A stretch of 64,000 nt of DNA, taken from positions 3,647,824 through 3,711,823 of the forward strand of contig SSBO01000003.1 of NCBI GenBank assembly GCA_005281725.1, written 5' to 3'. Both the position numbers and the translations under genes were made by a program. Position 1 is the first letter of the stretch; the number at the start of each line of letters is the position of its first letter. The DNA is from Wuchereria bancrofti (Eukaryota > Nematoda > Chromadorea > Rhabditida > Onchocercidae). The notes under the pieces were generated by a model. That model did not search any database. It was not told where the DNA came from and saw only the letters and a list, made by a program, of their open reading frames with translations. Below are positions 52,128 through 63,270 of this stretch, piece after piece.

Positions 52128-52173
52128 TGTAGAAGTGATAAGCACAAATAAGTAATAATGATAAAAATAAATG

Positions 52174-52270
52174 ATTCTAGTGACAAAGATAAATATGAAT
52201 GAGAATGATAATTCTAGTGATAAAGACAAATATGAAGAAGAATGACAATTCTAGTGATAAAGATGATAGA
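52174..52270. repeat. 37-base tandem repeat, about 2.6 copies
   Basis: ATTCTAGTGAYAAAGA units start at 52174, 52211 and 52248, exactly 37 bases apart, just after the stop of the small membrane protein gene. Confidence 0.85.
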
Positions 52271-52936
52271 AAAAATGAAGTGATAAAATGAGTAGAAATG
52301 ATGCTAATCAATGAATAAGAGAAAAAATGACAGTAAAAATGACTTAGAGAAGAAGAAAAAGAAATAATTCATTTAAAAAAATGGAAATAAGAGCTAAAAA
52401 AAGTATTAGAATTGACAAAATTAAAAACTTAAATAAAATTGAATTTTGTCAAATCGATTTATTTGTATGCATTGTTGTAGCACAGCTATTAATAAAATTC
52501 ATTTTTGATTTTTTATAACACGTGAAAATCTTCGAGTCCAACAATCGTTCATTCTAAGCAATTCAATTTAAAGAAGCTATCAAACCGTTTATCACACATA
52601 ATTTAAGCTATCATGATTAATTTCTCTAAACACCATATTACTTCAAATTCTAATAATATATTTGGCTAATTATTTTGACTATTTATGATTAATTAATCAT
52701 TATTTTGCCATGGAAAATATTTTTAATTAAAATTTTGGGTTAAGACCGTAAAGCAAAAAATAAATCTACCAAATACTGTGATTGCTATTTCGTCAATGCT
52801 ACTCAAAGAATTATTTGAAGTGAGTATTGTCATTTGAGTATGTCACTCCATCTGTGACAAATAGCGATTAAAATAATATAAATTAAGTGACAGAAGTGAT
52901 CATTTTGTAATTTCATATTCTTGCAATCATTTAAAT

Positions 52937-53154
52937 ATGCTAATAAATCTTGTAATTTTGCATAATTAATGGCTAACTGAAACAAAAAGGAAAACAAAAA
53001 TAACCAATGAAAAAACTTCAATTTATCAAACTTAAGAGAATGTTACAATTTCAAAACACATTAATAGCGACAAATGTGCAAGCACAAAAATAAAAAATTG
53101 CAAATATAGAATGCATCGATACGGCCATTTTTATTTTATAATTTTAATCATTCT
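52937..53154 (-). pseudogene. Ferroportin gene fragment (second copy)
   Basis: On the - strand, LAINYAKLQDLLA after a TTTCAG-like acceptor mirrors the start of ferroportin exon 47108-46953 (IAIGYAKSQGLSA). The intron next to it also matches: GAAACAAAAA near 52978-52990, and the stretch ATGCATCGATACGGCCATTT to TTTAATCATTC (53110-53154) matches 47152-47200, with about 90 extra bases between. No other ferroportin exon follows, and the match stops at an N at 53155. It is a degenerate paralogue remnant. Confidence 0.75.
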
Positions 53155-53845
53155 NTTCCTCACATACTAACTCACAAGTTGTTATATCGAGGGCAGGTAT
53201 AACTCTATACCTACTGTCGACCTTTTCCACCCCCAAAAACTTATTGGATACCAACTTACAATTAAGAAATACAAAATCAAATATATTACAAGCTGGTATC
53301 CAATACACACAATAAATTGGTTAAAAAAATGAAAAAATAAAGAATTAGATAACATTGAAATAAAAATGAAAAACATATGTAGTAAAAGAGGTATAAAAAT
53401 AACAGGTAAAATAACATAAAATGTGATAAATAAACAAAATAGTTTCAACATTAATTGAATTAGAAACAAATAAAAAAATACAAAATCATTAGTTACAACT
53501 AAGAAACCATAAGAAATACCAAAATTTTCATAATATTAACTGAATTAGAAACAAATAAAATACAACAAATATTTAAAAAAGTTAGTTGCCCAGAGAGGGC
53601 AAAATTTAAAAAATAAGAAACAAAAGAAAAAAAGACTGATAAAAAACAACTGAATTCAAAAAAAATTGATCCTAAGTTATTTTCTAATTTTGTCTTCAAA
53701 AAAAAAAAATTCCTTTCAAAAACTTTTTGTTCCTCAAATGCCACCACAAACAATTAATGATATATATGCTAGCATAAAATGACTGAAAAATTCTCATGCC
53801 ACTTCACTATCTTTATAAAATATTGAATTCAGTTGTTTTTAGATT
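53155..53845. other. Ambiguous base, then unexplained AT-rich sequence
   Basis: The N at 53155 falls where the ferroportin-like match ends, so it may mark a join. Beyond it, TTGGATACCAACTT (near 53252-53266) and the imperfect reverse complement AAGCTGGTATCCAA (near 53290-53303) form an inverted repeat. Repeats of AACTGAATTAGAAACAAATAAAA occur near 53452 and 53540. No gene seen. Confidence 0.5.
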
Positions 53846-54130
53846 AAAAAAAAAACAAAATTTTTTGATAATTTTTTTTGATTTTCTTATTTTTTTTATT
53901 ATTTTTTTCGATTTTTTCTATTTTTTTATTTTTATTTTTTTTTTGTTTTTTATTTTTTTTATTTTCTTATTTTTTTGTTTTTTTTCATTTTTTTTATTTT
54001 TTTTGATTTTTTTATTTTTATTTTTTTTGTTTTTTATTTTTTTTTGATTTTTTTATTTTTTTTTATTTTTTTTATTTTTTTTTGATTTTTTTTTTTTTTT
54101 TTTTTATTTTTTTTTTATTTTTTATTTTTT
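53846..54130. repeat. T-rich low-complexity tract
   Basis: About 285 bases of T runs broken by single A, G or C. On the - strand it is an A-rich tract directly downstream of the GC-rich finger gene. The + strand frame MPLHYLYK...FFFF is an artefact of it. Confidence 0.9.
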
Positions 54131-54194
54131 GAGCAATACTAACCCGCTTGGCCGTACTTCATCGGGCAGAGGAATGGAGTGCTGGGACAGGCAG

Positions 54195-55725
54195 TTACTG
54201 TTCGGCCGCGTGGGGAAGGCCCATTGCTATCACTGGCCTGAAAAAAAATTCACTGATTAGAAAAACTATGAAATCCACTTTCTGAATATTTTGTTCTCTG
54301 TAACCATTCGAATTATCATTTCCTTTACTTTAAAATTTCACTTCTTAAATATTAGTAATTTGTCACCTGGAATGAAGAGGTGGTGTGCATCCTCTTCTCT
54401 CCCCACCAGGTCAAGTCTACGACGCTTGACCTGTCTTTCATTGATCACGGCCGCACACGCTCTCGGGCACCAATCAAGAGCGTGTATTTCCACTGCCGCT
54501 GTTCTTTGTGCGGCCGTGAATCCGGGTGGCAGCAGGACGTAGTGGCCACAACGGGCGCAAAAACCTGAAATATTTATAATTAATTAGTCGGCTAAGCTTT
54601 AGACGAAACACATATGCAAACATTTTCAAAAACTGATTGAGAATTCCACTTAGAAATACTTACCGTCCTGCTTATGCATCCGTGTGGCGTGAATACGCCA
54701 CCCTTTGAGCGTTGCAAACTGCCTGCCGCAGATGCCACACACTGAAAATAGAAATGATTAGAAGATACTGTCACATAAAGTGTTTTTTAAAGCATGTTAA
54801 GAAAAATATTTGTGATATTTCACTCATAAATATGATTTTATCAGTAAATGATCAAAGTATAATTATATTCCTTTAAAATATTATAGACATAAAGTCATCT
54901 TCTAATGTTATTAAAATTATAAATTACCGATGTTGCTGTCATCATTTGCTTGAACCACCGTGTATGGCTCTGCTCGCGGCACTAGCAACTCCCGTCGGAG
55001 CTGCTCCGGAAGGTCCCCTAAATCAGCGGGGCGAAACTCTTCCGGTACTGCCGTAGCCAGCGACCCATGCGTTGCACGAACCGGAATTTTAATCGTCCTC
55101 GTTCTTCTGAAATAGTTTCAAATTTAGTTTGAATTATTTAGCATGTAAAATTAATAATTGTCCTAGTTATTACTTTGTTTACTGCATAGTTACTACATTC
55201 ATTCTAGAAATTAGAACTTACAGAACGAGTTCGCGAAACGATTCAACCGGTTCCGCATCCGCATTTGTCTCCATTGGTGCCGCCGGCACCTCAGGTTCAT
55301 CGCTGTCATCATCAGGCAGAGGAGCCCACTCTGCACCTGATGGCCAATTCTCGGCCTCATCATCAGTTTCGGGCAGAGGGGCCCACTCTGCCTCTTCCTC
55401 GTTAAATGCCGGCTCCTGAGGTGCCGGTTCCTCTCTACTTCGCCCTTCGACCTCCAACCTCCTCTCCGCCTCCTCCAAGCGGGTTAGGAGCAAGTTTTCA
55501 ACCTGAAAAGACCACATTTTACTGTCTTAACTTAAATTAAGAGTACTTACTATAACTCTCTTTATAATCCTTATTGATGACAAAAAAGAAAAGAGAATTA
55601 ATTACCTGCTCTTTTTCGCGCATATACTCCTGTAATGCACGAAGCATTACAGGCTGCCTTTGCAAATATTCCAGAACATCGGAAATATCCGCATGCTCTG
55701 GATTTTGGGCGCCGGACAAACTCAT
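54195..55725 (-). CDS. GC-rich-exon gene with C2H2 finger and acidic coiled-coil region, unknown function
   Basis: Six exons on the - strand (55725-55606, 55502-55222, 55106-54928, 54741-54664, 54564-54367, 54232-54195) join in phase to 297 residues. Exons are clearly GC-rich while the introns are as AT-rich as the neighbourhood. The start ATG lies one base after a TTTTTCAG acceptor. Residues ~20-70 look helical (LEYLQRQPVMLRALQEYM, then LLLTRLEEAERRLEVEGR). An acidic stretch repeats EWAPLP twice. A classic C2H2 finger is at C195, C198, H211 and H216 (VCGICGRQFATLKGWRIH), followed by a CARCGH pair (C222, C225) and a basic RQVKRRRLDLVGREE end. Finger spacing and sequence recall the N-terminal fingers of R2/R4-type non-LTR elements, but no reverse transcriptase follows. 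The last small exon is the weakest part. Confidence 0.7.
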
Positions 55726-57557
55726 TCTGAAAAATTATAAAATAAACCAAATATTAACCAGATGCAAATTGATAATAAAATAACGCCAAATTATACGTCC
55801 CAATTTTATCAAAAAATTGATCACAATACTACTTATACTAAACGTCAAATAATTACAATTTTTTCCCTTAACCCAGTTTTAATTTAAGCAAAGAAAAAAA
55901 GCGAAAAAATCATTAACGAAAACATAAGTAATACTCTCTCGCGCTCGGGAAATATCTCACTGAATGTGCACAAAAATGGATGTACACTGTTCAATATTTT
56001 TGCATCTCCGCACGGAATATCATTTGATCACTTTTTTATTCTCTAGCATATCCCAATTTGACATCATCATACTATGCTTGTTGTTTCTTTTATTTTTCTT
56101 TTAATGCAAATTTCTGTTAAATTTCTTAAATGAATTGAGTAATGGATAATCAAATAAACATTAATTGCAATTTCACTTCGAAATTATATATGATTCTTTC
56201 AGTAATTTTTCTTTTCTTATTCTAATTTCTACATTTGCTCATCGTTCGTTAATAATATATTTATGCTATTATGGAAGCAATTAGTTAATCCAATATTGTA
56301 GTGAAATTATTGCTTACTACGTTGAAATCACGTTCATATTTCTTATGTATTTTTTTTATTAAATTATGGGTGCATTAAGAATCATTCAGTTTTTCATTCC
56401 CTTTTTTGTTTCCATTACATGTCTAAATAGCATTTGATTATTTCCACACGAATCGTTTGTTTTGAGGTATGATGTTGAATAAGAAATTATTGATTCAAGC
56501 TAATTAGCCATTTATTATTTTTAATTACTATGAAAAGAATTAGTAATTTCTAGTTGTTGTGATACCAATTCATTTGAATAACAATTTATAAGATTGTGCA
56601 TTACTACTTCTAATCATTAGTTAATAATATATTAATTTTGTCTGATTTTTCTGTTTTGATTAAAGTTTCAGAGATAATTTCTGAAATTTTTGAGGTTAAA
56701 ATGTTAGTAATGGGTGATAACGGTTATTCAAATATTGTAAAAATCGCTCATATCATATACATTATGGACTGCGGAGAGTATTCCCTGTTCTCATGGGGCT
56801 TTCTTCCACTTCATCAAATTAAATAACTTCCGGTATTTCTCGAAGCTAATAGATTACTTGTTGTGGTAAAATAAATATTGAAATGTTTCTCCGCATGCTT
56901 TCTAATTGAAATTTTTTTCTTTTTTCTCTCTTTTCGAGAGACCAGAAGATACAAATCAATAATTCGGATTTATAAGACTCTTTCCTGAAACACTAAATCT
57001 AAGTTGATCTGATTTTCAATATACCACAACTAGTGCCTCCATTAATCAAAAAATTTTGTTTCGCAATCTTCCCACTCTGATTGACAGACTTCCTGAAATT
57101 GATCTTCCGATTATATTTTGGAGAACTTCGCACACCTTTATCCTTTTGTAGTTGTTTTAAATTTTGAGCAACACATAGGGCTACAATTAGTTAGACTTCC
57201 GTTGTACTTGCTAATGTGCACTCCAGTAGGCATCTGTGATTTTAAAGTGACTTCGTAAATTTCTGGCTGCTCACGTAATTGCTGAAATTACACCAAAGAT
57301 ATTTGTGTGATTGACGGAAGTGATGAATGCTTTATTTAAGAAAAAATTTTCTAAGAATAATAGCATTTGTGCGTCAACTTAAACGTTCCCAGTGTTTTCC
57401 GATGCTCAGATCTTAAGAAAGGTCTGAACTTTTAACGACATGAGTATAAAACCAATGCAGTGAGAAACGTGAAAAACGCATTTAAACGAATCACAAACTA
57501 ATTTTTCAAATTGAACTAAAAAAACAATTAATTTTCTGATTTCATCATTACTTATGT
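55726..57557. other. Intergenic stretch
   Basis: No supportable gene. Bases 57025-57290 on the - strand have coding-like but broken frames (for example REQPEIYEVTLKSQMPTGVH, then a shifted VAQNLKQLQKDKG), without a recognised family. The rest is ordinary AT-rich sequence. Confidence 0.5.
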
Positions 57558-57563
57558 TTATTA
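57558..57563 (-). promoter_or_regulatory. Poly(A) signal of RPN9 gene
   Basis: AATAAA on the - strand, 44 bases after the stop codon. Confidence 0.6.
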
Positions 57564-57606
57564 TTCCAGGTTCATGATAACAATACAAGTTAATCAACAG
57601 GTAGCA

Positions 57607-60600
57607 TCACGTTTTAGTCAGTATTTCTCTGGCGTTATTACGAACAATAGCTTCCATTCCTTCAACTTCAGCACACCAGGCTCCAATACGATCACTCATT
57701 GCCAGGATCTGATTTTGAAAAATGTGAAACAAGTTTACATACTAGGTTTGGTGAGCAACCAGTATAAATCTTTTGACATAGTATTACATTTCAGTGTTAA
57801 CCTTATTTTAGATTTCACTAAATCATTAATAATTAGGGCTCAAGAGATTTTACAAGCTGAACAACTTTAGAAAGCAAAACACAAATGTCTAGCTTCAACC
57901 TCGAAATACTGAGGAAAGTGGAGGAAAAGAAAAAAGTGAAAGTACCTGTTGCGGAGAAAGTACCCTTGGCTGTACCCATGTAATATTAACTAGTTCCTCC
58001 ACTTGATCAATTGAACCTTGCACTAGTCCTTTACTTAGTGCTCTCATTACAAGAGCCTCAACTCTATTAAGATCAATCTGGGCTTTTTCAGCAATTTCTT
58101 TAAATGAGATGTATCGTTCTTTTGATGGACGAGCCAAAGCAATCTATAAATTTTATGAATGAAGTTTTGAAGTCCAAAATTGAAATAATCAAGTTTATAC
58201 GCAAATTCTAAATTCACAACTATGTCAATGATGAGTTAAAAAACACTGAGCAAAAGAATTACCTCCATCAAACTCAATAAGCGAATTTTATCTTCTAGAA
58301 GATCCTGATGATCCTTCAAATCATCCCATTCGGCCCATTGTGGACGATATTCGTTAAATTTATTAAGGTCGCCTGCATTGAAAGCGTATAACACATCAAT
58401 GATCCATTTTTCACGAGTTCCTTCCAACGATTTCAGGATCGGATGTGCCAGCTATAATTAAACAAAACCAAAATTTATTTAAATAAAAAAAAGAAAGAAA
58501 ACTGTATGATACCAACATACAGAAAATCTTTTACTATCCCACAATTTATCTGCCCTAATCGAATCTAATCATGTATCAAGAAGGCTTTCAGTGTTTGCAG
58601 AATGAAACCTGAGAGATATTCATCGCAATACAAAATTTAGCATAAAAGAGAAAGATGAGCTGAATCGAGAACAAGGGATGATATTTAAAAATGTGCTAGA
58701 ATTGTAAATTGAAGAGAAAAAAACGAAAATTCATTGGAAAAAGGAACTCTACCAATTCGCCAAAATTGTAAACATTATCACCCAGTAGGGCAGCAAATCC
58801 TAGTAATACTGCTTGCAATTGCTTCTCAGATTGCGATAACTTTGCCTGATCTTCACAACCCAAATAACGTAAGGCTTCACGATAATAGCCAGCGTAGTTA
58901 CCAATTTCCTTTAGATAAATAGAAGAAACCTAAAAAAATTTCATATTCTCCTCAACGAAGAGACTTTCTACTATTGAAGTCTATAATCTCTAGAATTAAA
59001 AACTTGACGGTCACTCTGATTTCCAAAAAAAAAAAAAAACCTTATAAAAGGGTCCGTGCACTGGTGTAACTCCGGGCAATTCGTCTAACAGTACCTGAGT
59101 TTCCTCAATCATTTTCTGGAAAATGAAGATTTTTCAATTTCTATAATGGCAAGATGATCAAATATAAAAATAAGAGTATTTTTTAAATGCAGTTGAAATG
59201 TTTTACTTATACATTCATGCTTTGTAATAAAGTAAAAACAAGCTGAATAGAAAGAAAGACTAGCAGTCAGCACCCTCACGACTTGAATGTCGACGCAACG
59301 ATCTTTGCAGTCTTTATGCATCAGACGCAATTCAATCTGTCCTGTTCGTACACGCACTACGGCTTGCTTGTCTTTCGAAATTGTCCTTTCAATTTTATTC
59401 AAAAACGCAAATGCAGCATCTCTATCTACAACAAATAAATTACAATAATATTAATATTTCAGAAAGTGTATTAAACAAAATCTCCTGCTTCATTTTAGTT
59501 TCAAAACCTTACATTTTCGCTATTGCTACTCCTTGTAGCTTATCATGCTTGCCAATATAAATAAAAATTTCTCATAATATTTCATAGTAAAATTTCTTAA
59601 CGTAAGGAGATATTATTCATTATTTAGTTGCATCAATAAAATAAATGGCCAAATTCCGACGGTAGTATTAAATTAAATTCATTAAAGTTAATTACTTCGA
59701 AAGTTAATTTCAACAAACTAATTTATTACAGACTGAACGAAGATGCCTTTTAATTCTTCGGATATTACTGATCTCTATTAATCAACATTTGAAAGAAAAT
59801 GACATGGTTTCTTATTTTTTATGAATGCTTCTTGTAGTGACAACAGCATGTAAGATACTCAGTAAAGAAGGTAATACCGTAAAAACTAATCCACTATCCA
59901 TCGAAGCATAATTATGCTCATGAATGATAAAATTCCTTACTTTTTACAAAAATTGATTTTGCCACCGGAATGACAATTTCAACAAGCTGTAACGGATTTA
60001 TTCGATGCTCAAATTCATTGATGAAGTTATCATAAAATTCTTTCAAATCAATTGTTTGGATAAATGCATCATTACTTATTACTTTTCGCAATTCCACAGT
60101 TAATTGATGCCAAAGCCTGGAAAATCAATTTCGAATAACTTGGAAAGATGCTATGAAGATTTTGGCCTAATTTGGCCACAGTTCTCCGTGAACTCTACAA
60201 AAAACTACATTTCCCCATAAATAAAAACAATCAAAAAGGTTGCTCTAAAAAGGAAACATAATCACAAACTATCAAGATAACATTGGGGAGATGGAGTTAA
60301 GTAAAATGCTGTGACAAAAACAAATTTATTTTATTTGTTAACTTCAAAAACGGAAATCTTTCAACGATTCCACTTCTTTCAAAGCTAAATTATTAGCTTA
60401 CTCCATGTGACTTAAACTTTCTAATATAAATCTATCTCTATTTGGTGAATAAATAAATAATTTCAAATGCAACATTTCCTCAGAAAAACCAGTACACAAT
60501 TTACAATCTCTCAGTAACTTATTCGTTATGATACAAAAGCTTACTTTCTGAAATAGAGTTGTTCGAGCTTTTGCCAAATATCAGCAATAACATCATGTGA

Positions 60601-60645
60601 AACACTTTTATTTTTCACCAAATATGCTTCAACTCTTTCCGACAT
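57607..60645 (-). CDS. rpn-9: 26S proteasome regulatory subunit RPN9 / PSMD13
   Basis: Eight exons on the - strand (60645-60545, 60116-59941, 59425-59274, 59115-59041, 58929-58753, 58451-58263, 58143-57946, 57708-57607) join in phase to 389 residues; human PSMD13 has 376. Landmarks include QLYFRKLWHQLT, FINEFEHRINPLQLVEI, LLDELPGVTPVHGPFYK, GNYAGYYREALRYLGC, NVYNFGEL then LAHPILKSL, and the PCI domain with FKEIAEKAQIDLNRVEALVMRALSKGLVQGSID (helix and winged-helix part) ending in TWVQPRVLSPQQ. It is a scaffold subunit of the 19S lid, acting in cytosol and nucleus in ubiquitin-dependent protein breakdown. At exon 59274 the donor after AGG was taken because it keeps the family spacing. The gene appears intact and ordinary. 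Confidence 0.95.
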
Positions 60646-61605
60646 TTGCCAGTAGTTCGATTTTGATTACCGTTTGGTTTTGCAATAATCTGAAATAATA
60701 AGTTCTAATGTCTGAAAATTGTTTACATTAGTACAACACTAAATGTACCTTTTCCATAAAATGAACATAATGAGAATGTTACAAGATTAAAGCTACAGAA
60801 ATACTTTAAATGATAGTGTGATTGCATCACCCAAAATTAAGTATCTGGTCCTAATTAACTTAATGAGTCATATATATATGTATTGTGTGTGTATGTGACA
60901 TTATGCAAATTGAGAATTGAGCATATTGATAAAGATTAATCAGATAAACATTATTCTAATTCCTAAGTAAAATTATTGACGCACAACAACACCCTCTCCC
61001 TTCCCCCATTCCCTCCCCACATTTCGGACAAGCCACCGAAACCAATGTTTCAATTGCATAAACCTATAGCAACTTGAATTCAAACCCAACCGGTGATGTA
61101 TTGCCGCGGGAAATTTGAATATTTCCTTATTCAGTCCTCATTGTAGGGAAGTGTTTGAAGAAATGGTTAAAATAACTAAGTATAACTATTTGAACATTTT
61201 TCATTTCAAAATATTAGAAGAATAACTGTTCACAATAAGTGTTAAAAATTAAGAGTTAATTTAAGGGACAAAAAAAAAATGATCGAAATAAGCACTCAGA
61301 ATATCGGTCTTGGATTTAAACTCTTGCTATTTTATCATAGTTATCATTTCAAATAATTATTATTGTCATCATTTTACTAGTATTGTCACGCGATTGTCGT
61401 CAAAATTCGTTAAAATGCTATGATCAGTCTGATTGATATTTGCACGAAATGATTGCAGAAAAGAAATATAACCGATTAGCATCTTTATTACTCTCATTTT
61501 TGTTTCAATTACAATATTTATTTATACTTTATCTCACTATTTTTCTCTCTCACATCCTTCCATCTCTTATTCAAAATTTATGCAAAAATTCAGTTAGTGC
61601 TCCCG
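60646..61605. other. Divergent promoter region, RPN9 (-) and coiled-coil gene (+)
   Basis: About 960 bases between two start codons. It has a short GC-richer patch at 60988-61110 with a C-rich run, and an E2F-like motif at 61106-61113. No exon seen. Confidence 0.6.
61106..61113 (-). promoter_or_regulatory. E2F-like site
   Basis: GCGGGAAA on +, that is TTTCCCGC on -, an exact match to the E2F/DP consensus, inside GCCGCGGGAAATTT, about 490 bases upstream of the coiled-coil gene. The motif is seen; use is inference. Confidence 0.35.
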
Positions 61606-63270
61606 ATGCAACTGGAGGATGATTCATCATCTTTGCGATCATCGATACGAAGTTATCGATCGTCCAGATTAAGTGCTGTTAGTAGTGAGGTAAGAATTGT
61701 TATGTGAGGAGTAAACAATCCAAGAAAAAAGTTGTTACTATTAATTATTATTACCATTATTATTATTTATTATTACCATCAATCATCATTGTTATGATTT
61801 TGTTCGTCACTGTTATATTCATAACAATAATTACTAAATTAATATCAGCTACATTATTGCAAGTTCTACCTAATTATTCATCATATATGTTTATTTTCAG
61901 GCTAGCGATAAAAGACGTTCTCTTCGTGGTCGACGTTCAAGTATGTCTGTAAAAGAAGTTGTAGATGGTGCTGAAGTTACTGTAAGTTCAGAATTGAATT
62001 GAAATGCAACATTTGTTATGGTATTGATTATTCTCAATTTTTTTTATTGCGCAAATTTTCTCCAAATCCACAGCGGGATTCTAGACAAGGCAAGCTAAAT
62101 CATTAAACGGACAGACATGTATCTGTTTTGCTAAAGATTTTCTATAAAATTTCATCATTAATTGAATACATTTTTGTCAACAATTTTTTTTATTCTAAAA
62201 AGGCTTGATTTCATTTTCTGAGAAGTAATACGTTAAAAATATCTTAGCATTAATGAATGATATATGCTGGAAGACATTGTTACTTATAATCTTGAAGTTA
62301 TCATTCTACAAGGAATTATGATTATTTTCTAGAAAGATGTGATTATTGGAGACGACATGACTAAAGTAAATGAAGGCCATTCTTCTCTTGTGTCTGCAAA
62401 AATAGCTGCTATAGAAGAAGAAGGAGAACATTTGATGAATTATATGAAAAAATTAAACAATGAAAAAGAACAGTGGGATAAAATGCTTCAGAATTACGAA
62501 AAGAGTGCCGATATCGCAAAGAAGTTCGTAATTTCATGAACTTTGATCAGTTAATTGATTTAAATCGTTATATTTATACCAATATTGATGAACTACTTTG
62601 ATAATCTTGTTAATTTTCAGACTGATATAGACGTTTGAACAGGAAGATAATGTAGAATGATAATAATTGGTAAATATTGAGCTGGAATGTAAGACTTCTA
62701 ATTCCAAAATGGAAGAATTGTTTTTGATTATTCTAACTTGAGGTTGTAATTTTTTTTTCTTGTGAAAACCTTTGGTTTAAATAAGTACATTTATAGAGAG
62801 ATGGATAAACCGATTCTATTTAGTCCAAAGCGTGTAGAAGAAGTACGCATTGAGTATATGGGTATCAGAGACGCTCCATCATCTATCGAAATTGCTCTAG
62901 CAATGAAGCCATCCTTACAAAAGAAAGCTGAATCACAGGTTTATATTTTCTTTTTTCTTGAAGTGATTTATGCTAGATATTAAAGAAAAAAAAATTAGAA
63001 TTCCAAATTTGGAAAAAATTCGTTTGATTTCCTCTTAAATTTTACCAATTATTTCAGGCATTACAAAACCAAAAGCTGAAAGCAGAGATAAAGGCTGCTG
63101 AAGAACGATTTCATCGATTGCAAGAATTGATCGAAATACAAGAAAAATATTTGAATTACCAAAGCAAAGATGAGCTTTTAGCACAAAAAGCTGAATGTGA
63201 TGCTGTCCTTTTGCAAATTGAAAACTGGGTGGCAAAGCATGGATTTTCTGAACGTCTTGCTGCTATTTAA
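61606..63270 (+). CDS. Coiled-coil protein with basic RRxS N-terminus, possible kinetochore DSN1/KNL-3-like
   Basis: Five exons (61606-61689, 61901-61981, 62333-62523, 62797-62938, 63058-63270) join in phase to 236 residues. The N terminus is Ser/Arg-rich with candidate basophilic kinase sites (SIRSYRSSRLS, KRRSLRGRRSSMS). A helical segment follows (IAAIEEEGEHLMNYMKKLNNEKEQWDKML), then PILFSPKRVEEVRIEYMG, and a C-terminal coiled coil (QKLKAEIKAAEERFHRLQEL to KAECDAVLLQIENWVAKHG). The ATG follows a TTCAG acceptor by 12 bases. Basic RRxS sites before helices recall DSN1-type subunits of the MIS12 complex, and the length suits, but no diagnostic motif was recognised, so the functional label is a guess. 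The donor GTTCGT at 62524 is weak but keeps phase. Confidence 0.75.

Noticed and set aside
53796..54047. Phe-rich frame on the + strand
   Set aside because: Reading of a T-rich low-complexity tract.
54291..54568. + strand frames over the GC-rich region
   Set aside because: Antisense of exon 54564-54367 of the finger gene, whose - strand frame, splice sites and Cys/His spacing are coherent.
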